Positions 35,346 to 45,712 of a stretch of DNA of 64,000 bases are shown piece after piece. Positions within the stretch are counted from its first letter, which is position 1. Each line of letters begins with the position of its first letter. Origin of the DNA: Dactylonectria macrodidyma (taxonomy: Eukaryota; Ascomycota; Sordariomycetes; Hypocreales; Nectriaceae); contig JAGMUV010000005.1 of assembly GCA_020744425.1 (NCBI GenBank), positions 2,170,001-2,234,000 of the forward strand, given 5' to 3'. The notes under the pieces are model-generated. The model was not told the origin of the DNA. It was given only the letters and a program-made list of their open reading frames with translations, and did no database searches. Position numbers and translations under genes: made by a program.

Positions 35346-36128
35346 GTTTGCGGTTGGTTGCAGAGGAGGATCTTGATCGAGGCGAAAGATTGAAATGTTT
35401 AACAAAGGAAGATGGAGGAGGATGAAGAAAGTCGGAGGAGGGAAGATATGGATTGCGGAAATTTTGTTGAGGGTAAGAGCAGCTGAACCTGGTAGCACCT
35501 GCCTACGTACCTAACTTAATTAACTACCTAACTAACTACCTGTAATTGGAACATGCTAATGTCGGTACCTCCCAAATGAGGTGGTGGACATCATCAGTAA
35601 TCAATGGCGATTGGAGATTGATAGTCAAGATCCCGCCGGACCGTTACGTACTCTGTCCGAGTGCCCCTCCCGTCCTTGCTGCGCCTGCGTGGGTGCGCAC
35701 TCTCTTTACTCAATCCCTGAGCATTCGCCTTACAAAATTGTGACCAAAATGGCGGGCTACCTTAGACAATTGGAGAATGCCGACCAAGACGGAACCCGAA
35801 AACGAATGGAGGGGCACGGCTCTTGCCAGACGCCGCTGTCGGCACCCACGACCCTGCTCTTGCCCCACTTGTACCTGATCTTTGGCACGGTAGCTCCTGC
35901 CAATCATGTCCAGCATCGAGTATGGGGCTTGTAGCCTTGCATATCTGCACGTGACCCAGCCTCGTCCAGTCCCATCGAAAAAGTTGGCCGGCACCGCGCA
36001 GCGCCGACTCCTACGCGCGCCAGGCAGAGGGTGAAGCTTTGGGTGAAGAACGACAAGAGAAGCTGTATTTTCTGTGTCCGTCGCCCGCGCAACCTATTTG
36101 ACATTTTGCGCTGAGCTGCACGGCCAAG
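35346..36128. other. Divergent promoter between ERG10 and SNU114
   Basis: A shared promoter region of under 0.8 kb. It contains a CCTAAC/CTAACTA-rich patch at 35501-35541 close to ERG10. No gene was recognised. Confidence 0.55.
35501..35541. repeat. CTAAC/TACCTA-rich short repeats in the ERG10 promoter
   Basis: Several overlapping CTAAC and TACCTA units occur in about 40 bp, 156-196 bp upstream of the ERG10 ATG. Similar TACCTA-type patches recur elsewhere in the window (near 9710 and 49500-49585). No binding factor is inferred. Confidence 0.6.
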
Positions 36129-39100
36129 ATGGATGACCTTTATGACGAGTACGTTCCTTCTTTTCTGTTGCTTCGCGACCACGCGCTAACATACTGTGAT
36201 TCAGGTTCGGTAACTTCATTGGCGACGAGGCTGGGTCCGAGGAGGCATCTGAGGTCGGTGTCGAGGCCAACGACTACGTCTACGATGACGAGCCGGACGA
36301 GGCGCCTGGCGTCACAGGTCAGGAGCTGATGCAACTTGACGGTATGTATTGCGCCGCGCCTCGATGGGAGCTCGTGAAGCTCGAGAGCTCACATTAATTT
36401 TGCGACTTTATAGATGGACCTTCAAACGCAATTATCCTCCACGAGGACAAACAGTACTATCCGACGGCCGAGCAGGTGTACGGTGCCGATGTCGACACCC
36501 GTGTCGAAGAGGAGGATGCGCAACCCCTAACGCAACCCATAATAGCCCCCGTCGAGCAGAAGAAGTTCAACATCGAGGAGGCCGACCTCCCCCCAGTGTT
36601 CTTTGACCGAGAGTTCATGACCGACTTGATGAACTTCCCTGATCAGACCCGAAACATCGCTCTGGCCGGCCACTTGCATCACGGAAAGACGGCATTCGTA
36701 GATATGCTGGTCCTCGAGACCCACGACATTACGGATCGTTTGGAGAAGAGGGTTGGCAAGAAGCGCGATGAGCAATTGAGATACACTGACGTGCACTTGT
36801 TGGAGCGAGAGCGCGGATTATCCATCAAGTCGGCGCCAATGAGCTTGGTGCTGCCTAGCAGCAAGGGCAAGTCACATCTGGTCAATCTGATTGATACCCC
36901 TGGTCATGTCAACTTTGTCGACGAAGTTGCGACCGCCTTCAGGCTGGTTGATGGTGTGTGTCTGGTTGTGGACGTCGTCGAGGGTGTCCAGGTCAATACG
37001 GAACAGATTATCAAGCATGCCGTCCTCGAGGATATTCCCTTGACCCTAATCATAAACAAGATGGACCGCTTGATCTTGGAGCTGAAACTCCCCCCCAAAG
37101 ACGCATATTTCAAGCTCAAGCATGTCATTGAGGAGGTCAACACGGTCATCACAAACACAGCCCCCACAACGGCAGACTTGAAGCGGATAAGCCCTGAGAA
37201 GGGCAATGTTCTCTTCGCCTGTACGGACATGGGTTGGTGCTTCACCCTGGCCTCATTCGCCAAGATGTATACCGACACCTTTGGTGACATCAACACGGAA
37301 GAGTTTGCGAAGCGATTGTGGGGTGACGTCTACTATAACCCAAAGAAGCGTACCTTCTCACGGAAACCTATCGAGGAGCGCGCCGCCAGATCCTTTGTCC
37401 ACTTCATCCTGGAGCCTATTTACAAGATCTTCACACACACAATCAGCGATAGCCCAGCACAATTACGACCGGTTCTGGCTTCGCTGGGCATTGAGCTCAA
37501 ACCTTCTCAGTACAAGGCCGATGCGAAGGTGCTGCTCAAGTTGGTGTGCGAACAGTTCTTTGGTCTGTCAACCGGCTTCGTCGACATGATTGTTCAGCAC
37601 ATCCCTTCCCCGCTAGAGACAGCTGAGCGGCTCCTGGAGAGGTACTACACGGGCCCTACAGACACCAAGATCGCCGCCTCAATGAAAGCATGCGACCAAG
37701 ATGGTCCCCTCGTTGTCCACATCACCAAGCTTTTCAACACCTCAGACGCCAAGAGCTTCCACTCCTTTGGCCGTGTTCTCAGTGGTACAGTTCGACCAGG
37801 GACGCAGGTCCGCGTCCTTGGAGAAGGTTACTCCCTTGACGATGAGGAAGACATGGCTACGGTCTCCATCGGAGAGGTCTTTATTGGGGAGTCTAGATAC
37901 AACATCCCCACGGACGGTGTTCCTGCCGGAAACTTGGTGTTGTTGAGTGGCGTGGATAACTCTATCGTCAAGTCTGCAACCATTATCCCACTCAAGCTTG
38001 AGGATGATGAGGACGCCTACATCTTCCGTCCCGTGACGCACTTCACCGAGTCCGTCCTAAAGGTCGCTGTTGAGCCCATCAACCCCTCCGAGCTTCCTAA
38101 GATGCTTGACGGCCTACGCCGAATCCAAAAGTCGTATCCTCTTATCAACACCAAAGTTGAGGAGTCGGGTGAGCACATCATCCTCGGCACTGGCGAACTG
38201 TACATGGACTGCGTGCTACACGACTTGCGGCGTCTATACGCCGACATGGACATCAAAGTCTCGGATCCTGTCACACGCTTCTGTGAGACAGTTGTTGAGA
38301 CGTCTGCGACCAAGTGTTACGCCATTACCCCGAACAAAAAGAACAAGATCACCATGGTCGCTGAACAGCTCGAGAAGGGCATCTCGACCGACATTGAGAC
38401 AGGGGCCGTGCGTATCCGTGATCCTGTTCGCAAGACAGCGAAGTACTTTGAAGAGAAGCACGGTTGGGATAAGCTAGCGGCCAGAAGTATCTGGGCATTT
38501 GGCCCGGAGGAGTCGGGGCCGAACATCCTCCAAGATGACACTCTCCCCACAGAAGTGAGTCTATAAACCCCTACACTTGTGTGAATGTGGCCCGGCATAT
38601 TACGAACGCCCTGTGGTTGGACAGCTCTGCTGCACGGTTGAGAGCCAATGCTGACAACAAGTGTCTCAGGTCGACAAAAGACTCCTAAACACTGTGAAGG
38701 AGTCGATCCGGCAGGGTTTCAGCTGGGCAACCCGTGAAGGACCCTTGTGTGAAGAACGTGAGTTGCAACCCCTTCCTTTGTTTGCGCTTTGTTTCCGTTT
38801 CCTTTTCCCCTTCCCCTTGCAATCCCGATTTTAGTCGCCATCTGTCGACTTGGCATTCTACATCGCCGACTACAAGATGAGTCCGACGTCGTGATGGGCC
38901 CTAGTGGGCCTGTGCCACAACCCTCTTTGACCCCGGCTTTCTGTCTCGAGAGCAGTGGGCCTCGACTTGTCTGGGGGGGCAACGCTGCAGGACGTTGTGG
39001 GGAGCAAGGCTCCCTCCACCCCTGATTGCACCATAACTGCCGCCCTAATGCAGTCTGCAATCCTGCTTTTGCGTCTGGGCAAGGGGTGGTGATTGCTGAT

Positions 39101-39881
39101 GTCAATGGTACCACTGCTGCTCAAAGCTAGTGGTGGACAAGTCTATGGACATGGGGTAATTACACCGCTACAGCATGAGCCTTGTCAAAGGTTGAATGGC
39201 TCGACGATCGTTCCCTTGATTGCGGCAGATGCGCCTCGCACCAACGAGATGTAACACTAAAGCCGCCGAGTTTATGTGGCGCTCCACTCGAATCGAATAC
39301 TAATTGGACGTGCAGCTATCCGCAACACCAAGTTCAAGGTCACAGACGTGCTCCTGGCCAACGAGGCCATCTTCCGGGGCGGTGGTCAAATCATTCCTAC
39401 ATCCCGCCGCGCCTGCTATTCATCATTCCTCATGGCGTCGCCACGACTGATGGAACCTGTTTACTCGGTATCAGTAACGGGCCCCGAAGACTCGTACATG
39501 GAGGTCTACAACGTGTTGTCACGAAGGCGCGGCCACGTTCTGTCGGATGGTCCCGTGGCTGGTACGCCGCTGTATCGCGTCAACGGCCTTTTGCCTGTCA
39601 TCGACAGTTTTGGCTTCGAGACGGACTTGCGCATCAAGACGCAGGGCAGCTCGATGGTGAGCCTGGTATTCGACAGCTGGAACATCGTCCCTGGCGACCC
39701 ACTGGATCGAGAGCAGATCATCCGACCGCTGCAGCCTGCGTCAGCACAGGCGACAGCGCGTGACTTTGTGCTCAAGACACGGCGTCGCAAGGGTTTGAGC
39801 GAGGATGTTAGCGTTAAGACGTTCCTGGAGCCGGAGTTCTACCAGAGCCTCATGGAGAGCGGGATGCTCGGGGAGATTTGA
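36129..39881 (+). CDS. SNU114: U5 snRNP GTPase Snu114 (EFTUD2, 116-kDa component)
   Basis: Five exons (36129-36148, 36205-36341, 36414-38554, 38670-38757, 39316-39881) give 983 aa. An acidic N-terminus precedes an EF-2-like GTPase. G1 is GHLHHGKT at 138-145, G3 DTPGHVNF at 213-220 and G4 NKMD at 267-270; EF-2-like domains II to V follow. Snu114 works with Prp8 and Brr2 in U5 snRNP to control spliceosome activation and disassembly. EF-2 itself is excluded by the acidic N-terminus and by the C-terminal blocks [12 protein letters not shown] and [12 protein letters not shown]. The last intron is 558 nt long; joining across it restores the conserved [12 protein letters not shown] exactly. Confidence 0.95.
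38758..39315 (+). other. Unusually long (558-nt) last intron of SNU114
   Basis: The donor is GTGAGT and the 3' end is TACTAAT...GTGCAG. A second usable 3' site (TTTTAG at 38834) would give a 77-nt intron, but the sequence after it reads only about 60 codons to a stop. That product would lose the conserved [11 protein letters not shown] end. The intron has a pyrimidine-rich 5' third and no recognisable gene. Confidence 0.7.
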
Positions 39882-39903
39882 GTCAGCAATGTGTCACAAG
39901 CTT

Positions 39904-39979
39904 GGAGCTAGGAGCTAGGGGAGCTACGTAGGAGCCTGGAAGTAGGAGCTATGTAATGTGAACTAGGAATCCGGAGCTA
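39904..39979. repeat. Clustered GGAGCTA repeats in the SNU114 3' flank
   Basis: Five exact GGAGCTA units (39904, 39911, 39920, 39945, 39973) plus near copies lie within 76 bp, starting 23 nt after the SNU114 stop. They are probably in its 3' untranslated region. Function unknown. Confidence 0.75.
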
Positions 39980-40966
39980 GAAGCTCGGGGCCCGAAGCCA
40001 ACCGAATGTCTTTGGGTAAATTGTGGGAAAAGAGCTGACGAAGAAGGCTGAAGAGGAGGGGGGGCTTGTGCGCGGAGGAATGGAAGGTAGCCCTTGGATC
40101 CTCACATGGATGACGACGATAATGGCCGTGCGAGAGCTACATGGACAAGGATACGTAGATGCTGCATCATTTGGGGGAAAAGGGCTTAAAGTACAATACG
40201 ATGGTGTCGATGAGAGTCATTCCGGGACGTATCGTGTACAGATGAGGGATAGAAGGCTCGGCGAAACAGGCTCCCCCAAGTTCAGGAACCAGGGTCTTTG
40301 AACTCCCGACTTCCACATCAGTCCCGTCGACGCGTGCAATGTTCAATCCACCCGGCCGAAGGAACGACGCCTTGTCCGCCTCTAGAACGTCAACGGCTAG
40401 TGTTGCCTCTTCTTGCTGGGAACGATGAGCCATCAACCCCAGTCTTGCCGGAGGAAGGACAGAACAGGGCGTCTTTTCTGGATGATGACGGTTCCACAAG
40501 GACGGGAGGCGCCACTCAAGACTCAAGGGGGTAACCCTGACAGAGTCCAAACGCTGACTGTTCCTCGACGGCTTTGGATCCTGCGCAATTGGGGCCAAGG
40601 GGAGCAAGGTTGGAGGATATACAGAGGTACACGGAATACTGTAGCAGCTTAGTGGCCTCGACGACTTAAACCCAGAGATGAAATGGCCAGAGGTTAAAAT
40701 GCCCAGCCCGCAGCTCATTCGGCCATCGTCCGTTGTGTGCTGCCAACTTGCAATTGTGGCTTGCGGGGAACGCACCGCAGAGGAGCCGCGTGAGACATCG
40801 ACCCCAAAAAGAGGCCAAACAACCCCTCATGCCAAAAGTCTGGAGGAGCGTTAGGGCGTTGTATGGGGGAGAGGGATTGGAAATTCCGGGAGTGTGGGGG
40901 GAGGGCTTCCGAGCAGGGGGGTCTTGGATCGGGTTGAAATGTGCCTGCAAAAGCAAGCAACAGCAT

Positions 40967-41028
40967 GTTGAACTAGCGGCAGGATGACTAGCTGCAGGAT
41001 GATTAGCGGCAGGTTGAACTAGTCGCAG
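40967..41028. repeat. Four tandem copies of a 15-16-bp unit
   Basis: Units at 40967-40982, 40983-40997, 40998-41012 and 41013-41028 follow the pattern G(A/T)TGA-(a)CTAG-CGGCAG with small changes. Units 1 and 4 are nearly the same, as are 2 and 3. A short minisatellite in non-coding DNA. Confidence 0.8.
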
Positions 41029-43061
41029 AGCAGGGGGAAGGTGTTGTAGGGCCTTGCCGGGGTGTATGTTTTGTGATGGGCGCTCTTCTAAGGCCTTGCT
41101 TGGGACGAAAGAAAGAGCGAGCAGCAGCCGCCAGCCATGCCAGAATGCGTAACAGGCTATGGAATTGCGGAGCAAGGTCGGCAAAAGGAGCCCTTGGGAC
41201 TTGGGACGAACGGCATGATGCATTCCCGCCCTCGAACTAGACATGAGATGAGATTTACTACTCAGCTAGCATCACAGTCCCGCAGAGTAGTGCCATCGGG
41301 TATTAATTTTGTAACAGCTAACGGGGCCCAGGCCAACCCCGAGGAGCCGTCTTGGAGTGAAGGTATCCATAGCGTAGGACCATTGTTCCTGTCTTCGGGG
41401 GCCGGAAAGTCCACGGGAGTTGATGAAGGGACGGGCAGATGAAATCCATTCTCCAGACGGATGCCGCATGCGCCCCAGACTGACAGCGACCCAAGCGGGC
41501 ATATGCAGGTGTGATCCCCGGCCGCACCCAGGAAGACAACAGGTCCCGAAGAATATCGGGGTAGCGGCCAAACAGACACGTGCATGTTGGACAGCAACAA
41601 GTTAGTAAGGGTAGGCTTTACCTCGCAGCATGGCAGCGGGCTTGATGAACCAGGGGTGGTGGGTGTGTGGGAGAGGCGTCATTTCTTGTCGTTGGACAAG
41701 GAGACCAAGATCATCGTCCCCATCCACAAGCGAGGAGGGGCCTGTCAAACTCGCGTGTGAGCCAGGCAACTCAACTGGGCAGGACACAGTGGGCAAGCCA
41801 TGCTGGTAGCTCAAGAAGAGGACATGACATGACAAACTAGAGCTTGTATGGTTACAAGCCGCAGACACCCCCGTTGGACCAAGCCGGTTAAGCTCGCGCC
41901 TCCACTGGCTTGGCACGACTTGTCAACCCCATCATCCCTCCCATCCCGTCTGCGACCCAGGTGCACGGGAAGCGCACAAGCCCCCCCATGTGTGAGGGAT
42001 GGGCAATGTTGCTGGGCTTGGTTTCGCTCCTTGGGGGGTGGATCTGGGATGAAAAGACCCCTAGTGCCCTACACACGGGGGCAGGAGGGGGTGGCAATGT
42101 GTGTCAAAACCATGGCCGAATCCCCTTCGTGCGCGGTAAATTCCGCGTCTGTAGGGAGCAAGTCTTCCCAGGTCCCAGGCCAGCAAAGAGCCCTGAGATG
42201 GGGCCAGATTGTACACCGGACGGTTTGGAATTGCGGCGACGGGAGTGGGGGATGCTGGTTCAGAGCCTGACGGGGGCACGAAAACGGAAAGCACATCGCA
42301 GGGTTAGGCATTAGGTCAGAAACTTGACAGGAGACGGAGGGCCGGTACATTTGTTAGTAGGTTATCTGTTGGCATGTCCGTGGTCCAAGCAATTGTAGAT
42401 CTGGATCATGGCTGAACTAAGCCCAAGGAGATTGATGTCGCAGTATAAGTGTCGAAGTGACCAGGACCAACACCAACCACCCACCGCTGACGAGGCCTGT
42501 CAAACGCCGCAAATTGATGAACGGCCTGCCCTGAGTCTTGGATAATTCCACTCAGTCCACCAGTCCATCTCGATCACAAGCATGTGATGAACAACAGTCC
42601 TCGGCACTCCATCGCGGCAAAAGGGTGGCATTTTGCCGGATAACATGGTGAGATGAGCCACCCTTGTCGATTCTCCACGGTGTGGCTTGTTGGCGGTCGA
42701 ACTTTAACTCGATCAATCTGTCTCTGGTGCAAGCGCTTGTTTGCGAGCCAGTCCGCCAATCAGACGTCTTTGCCGCTTTTGGTGCACTTGCTTCCATTCT
42801 ACCTTCAACTCAAAGAGTCAAGTGGTCTGCTTGATGCTCAAAGCCAACCTTGCAGACCGCCATGTCACCGAAGTTGGGAAAAAGCCGAACCACTATTGCA
42901 TCCTTGGCTCGAATTTCATGTGATATTTTCATGGTTGTTCGATTGACGATTATATGACGCCAATATGAACGGGTGACGAAATTGTCACGGGTCCATGGGG
43001 TGGTAGGCGACTATCCTGTACGAAACGCCGAATGAGGAAGCTGTATTTCGCGTGTAAGTGC

Positions 43062-43991
43062 TCAAGCACATGTTTCCAGCATCTTATCCAGTACTCCCTT
43101 CAGAGTATCATTTTCCAAAGCAGCAGCTACTCGTTCCTTGTCGCCAAGCTGCTTGTTCACTTGGTCATCCTGATTATGGCTGTTTTCCTTGCAAGTAACG
43201 TCAACCCTGTAGTTGGGGGGTAGAGCCTGCTCCAGTCGCACCCGAACTCCTAGGCCAATGACTGTCGCGAGCGAGCAGTGAGTAATGGTAGGTGTAATTT
43301 CCACGGCAACCTGAACAATCGTATTGGGGCTCGGAGCACCCAAGGAGGGAGACGGAGTTATGTGAATGTCACAAAGATTAATGACTGAGAGCTGACCCAG
43401 AGACACGGGATGTTCAGGGTCGGATATGGTTGAGATCAAGTCTGTAAGAACAAGGTTTAGTTACGAAGCACTTGTTTGAGAGCCAGCCAGAATTGTCGGT
43501 CATTAGCATCAGAGACGAGACGTGGAGTGCAAATGAGAGAAACATCCAACACATGGAATCCACAGTTGAACGCATTGCTTATGGCGGCATGATGGGATGC
43601 TGTTGGTATAAAAGCATGCAGCTCTCTCAGAGAGGAAATGGGCCAACCAAGTTGGCAGAGGAGGTATTGCAACAAAATGTCTCGAGTTGAAACACTTCTA
43701 GTCTCGACTCCACTGAAACTAGGACGAGAGAAAGAAGGAGAAAAAGATTGACATACCGTATATTTCTTGTTCATCGATAGCCTCATCGGCGAACTCATCG
43801 TGCCAGTCACTGGAACGCGGCCAAGCAACATCATTTTGGCTGCAGAAAGGCTGCGATAGGTAGGACGGCTTGGCAAAGACAATGTCGTTGTACTTGGACT
43901 CAGGTCCCTTCCGCGGAGCTAGCTTCGCCTGGCGCGTGGGCAGTTGGGATGCGCTCAGGATAGTAGGGTTGGCATTGTCCAAGGTTGCCAT
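43062..43991 (-). CDS. CIA2: Cytosolic Fe-S assembly factor CIA2 (MIP18 family)
   Basis: Exons 43991-43757 and 43441-43062 encode 204 aa. The MIP18 domain begins at about residue 68 (AIDEQEIYDLIS, joined by the splice). It includes DPEHPVSLGQLSVI and the hallmark reactive cysteine, Cys134, in ITHCSLATVIGLGVR, and ends in the HNQDDQVNKQLGDKERV block. CIA2 joins Cia1 and Met18 in the targeting complex that hands [4Fe-4S] clusters to cytosolic and nuclear proteins such as DNA polymerases and helicases. The N-terminal 60 residues are not conserved, as usual. The intron, at 315 nt, is several times longer than usual here; reading through it ends after about a dozen codons. Confidence 0.92.
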
Positions 43992-45680
43992 ATTGAATAG
44001 AGAGGGGGAGCGATAGTCGGTGCTGGGATGCTAGCCGGCAGGGCGGAAAATGAGCAATGGCGCAGGGGTAAAAGGCACGAGCGTCAGGAGGCGGCTGGTT
44101 CAGCTTGAGGGAAGCTGGATAGTGGAGACGACGAATGCTCGGCGGAATGCTAACAAGAGGCTGCGGACTGCTGCGGACTTGTGATGCCTGGCCTGGTTGT
44201 CGATGGGTTCGTGTTGCACAAGGATTGTTTGATGGGGAGGGGAAGATTTGATCTCATGACGCCACATTTGATAAGCGCCGTCATTTTGACCGAGGTAGGA
44301 GGTAAGGCCTGAATGTGAGGCGCAGCAGGGGTGAGCCTCGAGACCACCGCCACTGGCGAGCCAAACCTTAGGTAGGCCCTTTTTCACCCTTGGACCATCT
44401 TGGACCATCTTGGGACAATCTACCACGTTCATGGTGTTCGGATACTACCTTCTCCGCATGGGAACTCTTGGACAAAAGGCGCTTGTGGTGGACCCCTAGA
44501 GAATGACGCACGCAAGGAACGAGGCCGGGAGGGAGGACGTGACTTAATGGAAACTTTATTGGCATCGATTAACTTAACTTACTTGCGTATATCACCGGCA
44601 GCCAGGCCGAGACGCACCCGCACCAGGGCCCCTGGCCGTGCCTATTACTTCGTACTTTGTAATTGTGTGCATACTACACATCTTAATGCTGCACCGCGAC
44701 GACGCACTGGCCGGGCAGTCGTCATGGCTGCTTGCCGGACTAGGCAGGACAATCGATAGCGCTTCGAGGCGTACGCACGTATTCATGCGGTAGGGGAATA
44801 TTAATATCAATCGGTATCGTGTTGCGTGCGTACGTCGTACAGGGCAAGTTAAGGGGGGTCAGCAGGCGCGAGACCCCCGGATCAGAGCGACAAGGAGATT
44901 TGGCTGAAAAGTCCCTGAACAAGGAACAAAGCAAGCATCTGCCGCAGTGCCGCCCCAAAATCGAAGGTGGCGGTGGGGGCTCAAGCTATTTTGGAAGATC
45001 AGATGGATCATGGAGCCATGGGTTGTCCCGGCCGAGAAGGCTTCTAGAATATCCGTGGAAGCTTACAAGGCGATTGCGATAATGCGCTGCGCGGTTGCCG
45101 GAACCCCCTGCATCATCGAATGTCCCCCAGAAGCCGGGCAGAAGCCGGCCGATTGTCAAGATGAGCCATGGGTCTTGCATGGCCGCCAACCGGTGCCAGA
45201 TCGTGGCGGTCGCCGACATCGTGGACTTCGGAGCAGACTGCTAAAACGAGCCAAAGGGAAACTCCACGAACCCCCTTGGGCTTTGAATTGAGCCAGCCCG
45301 CACAGTCGTCTGCCGCGGCACCGTCGCAAGTGCCGACGCGCGCGACCAACAGCTGATGGCCCTACCGGGCGATCCGCGGCCCAATGCGCATAACCCTGAC
45401 TCTGATTGACGCTGGGGGGAAGGGGCGAGGGCGATTCGCCATGGTGTGCTGGGTTGTCGGAGGGCATCGGATCTTGATTGGCATTAGTAAGAACCCGCCC
45501 AAGATAGGTATGTATGTGTAATCTAGGCTTCGGTAGCAGAAAGCATGGTCGACAGACCAAGCGGGACATGGGGCGTCTTTGGTTTCTGGGATCGTCGATG
45601 CCTCGAAATTGCTCCTGTGACCACGACGTACCTATAGCACTCTTAACAATATAACTTGACTTGTAGACGTGAGGAGGGTT

Positions 45681-45712
45681 TGCATGTCTGCATGTCTGCA
45701 TGTCTGCATGCA
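45681..45712. repeat. Tandem 8-mer TGCATGTC repeat
   Basis: Three exact TGCATGTC units are followed by TGCATGCA. It lies in non-coding DNA with no evident function. Confidence 0.85.

Larger units (their letters stand above)
39882..43061. other. 3.2-kb gene-poor stretch between SNU114 and CIA2
   Basis: Frames up to about 200 codons occur on both strands but overlap one another and have no recognisable domain or typical codon pattern. Both neighbouring genes end toward it, so most of it is not needed as promoter. Two local tandem repeats are listed separately. Confidence 0.5.

Noticed and set aside
38835..39025. Extra SNU114 exon after the 3' site at 38834
   Set aside because: It would insert residues absent from all Snu114/EFTUD2 proteins I recall and ends in a stop; the 39315 acceptor restores the conserved block exactly.
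40167..41244. Two overlapping minus-strand frames of about 200 codons after SNU114
   Set aside because: Low-complexity Pro/Leu/Ser composition, mutual overlap and no recognisable motif.
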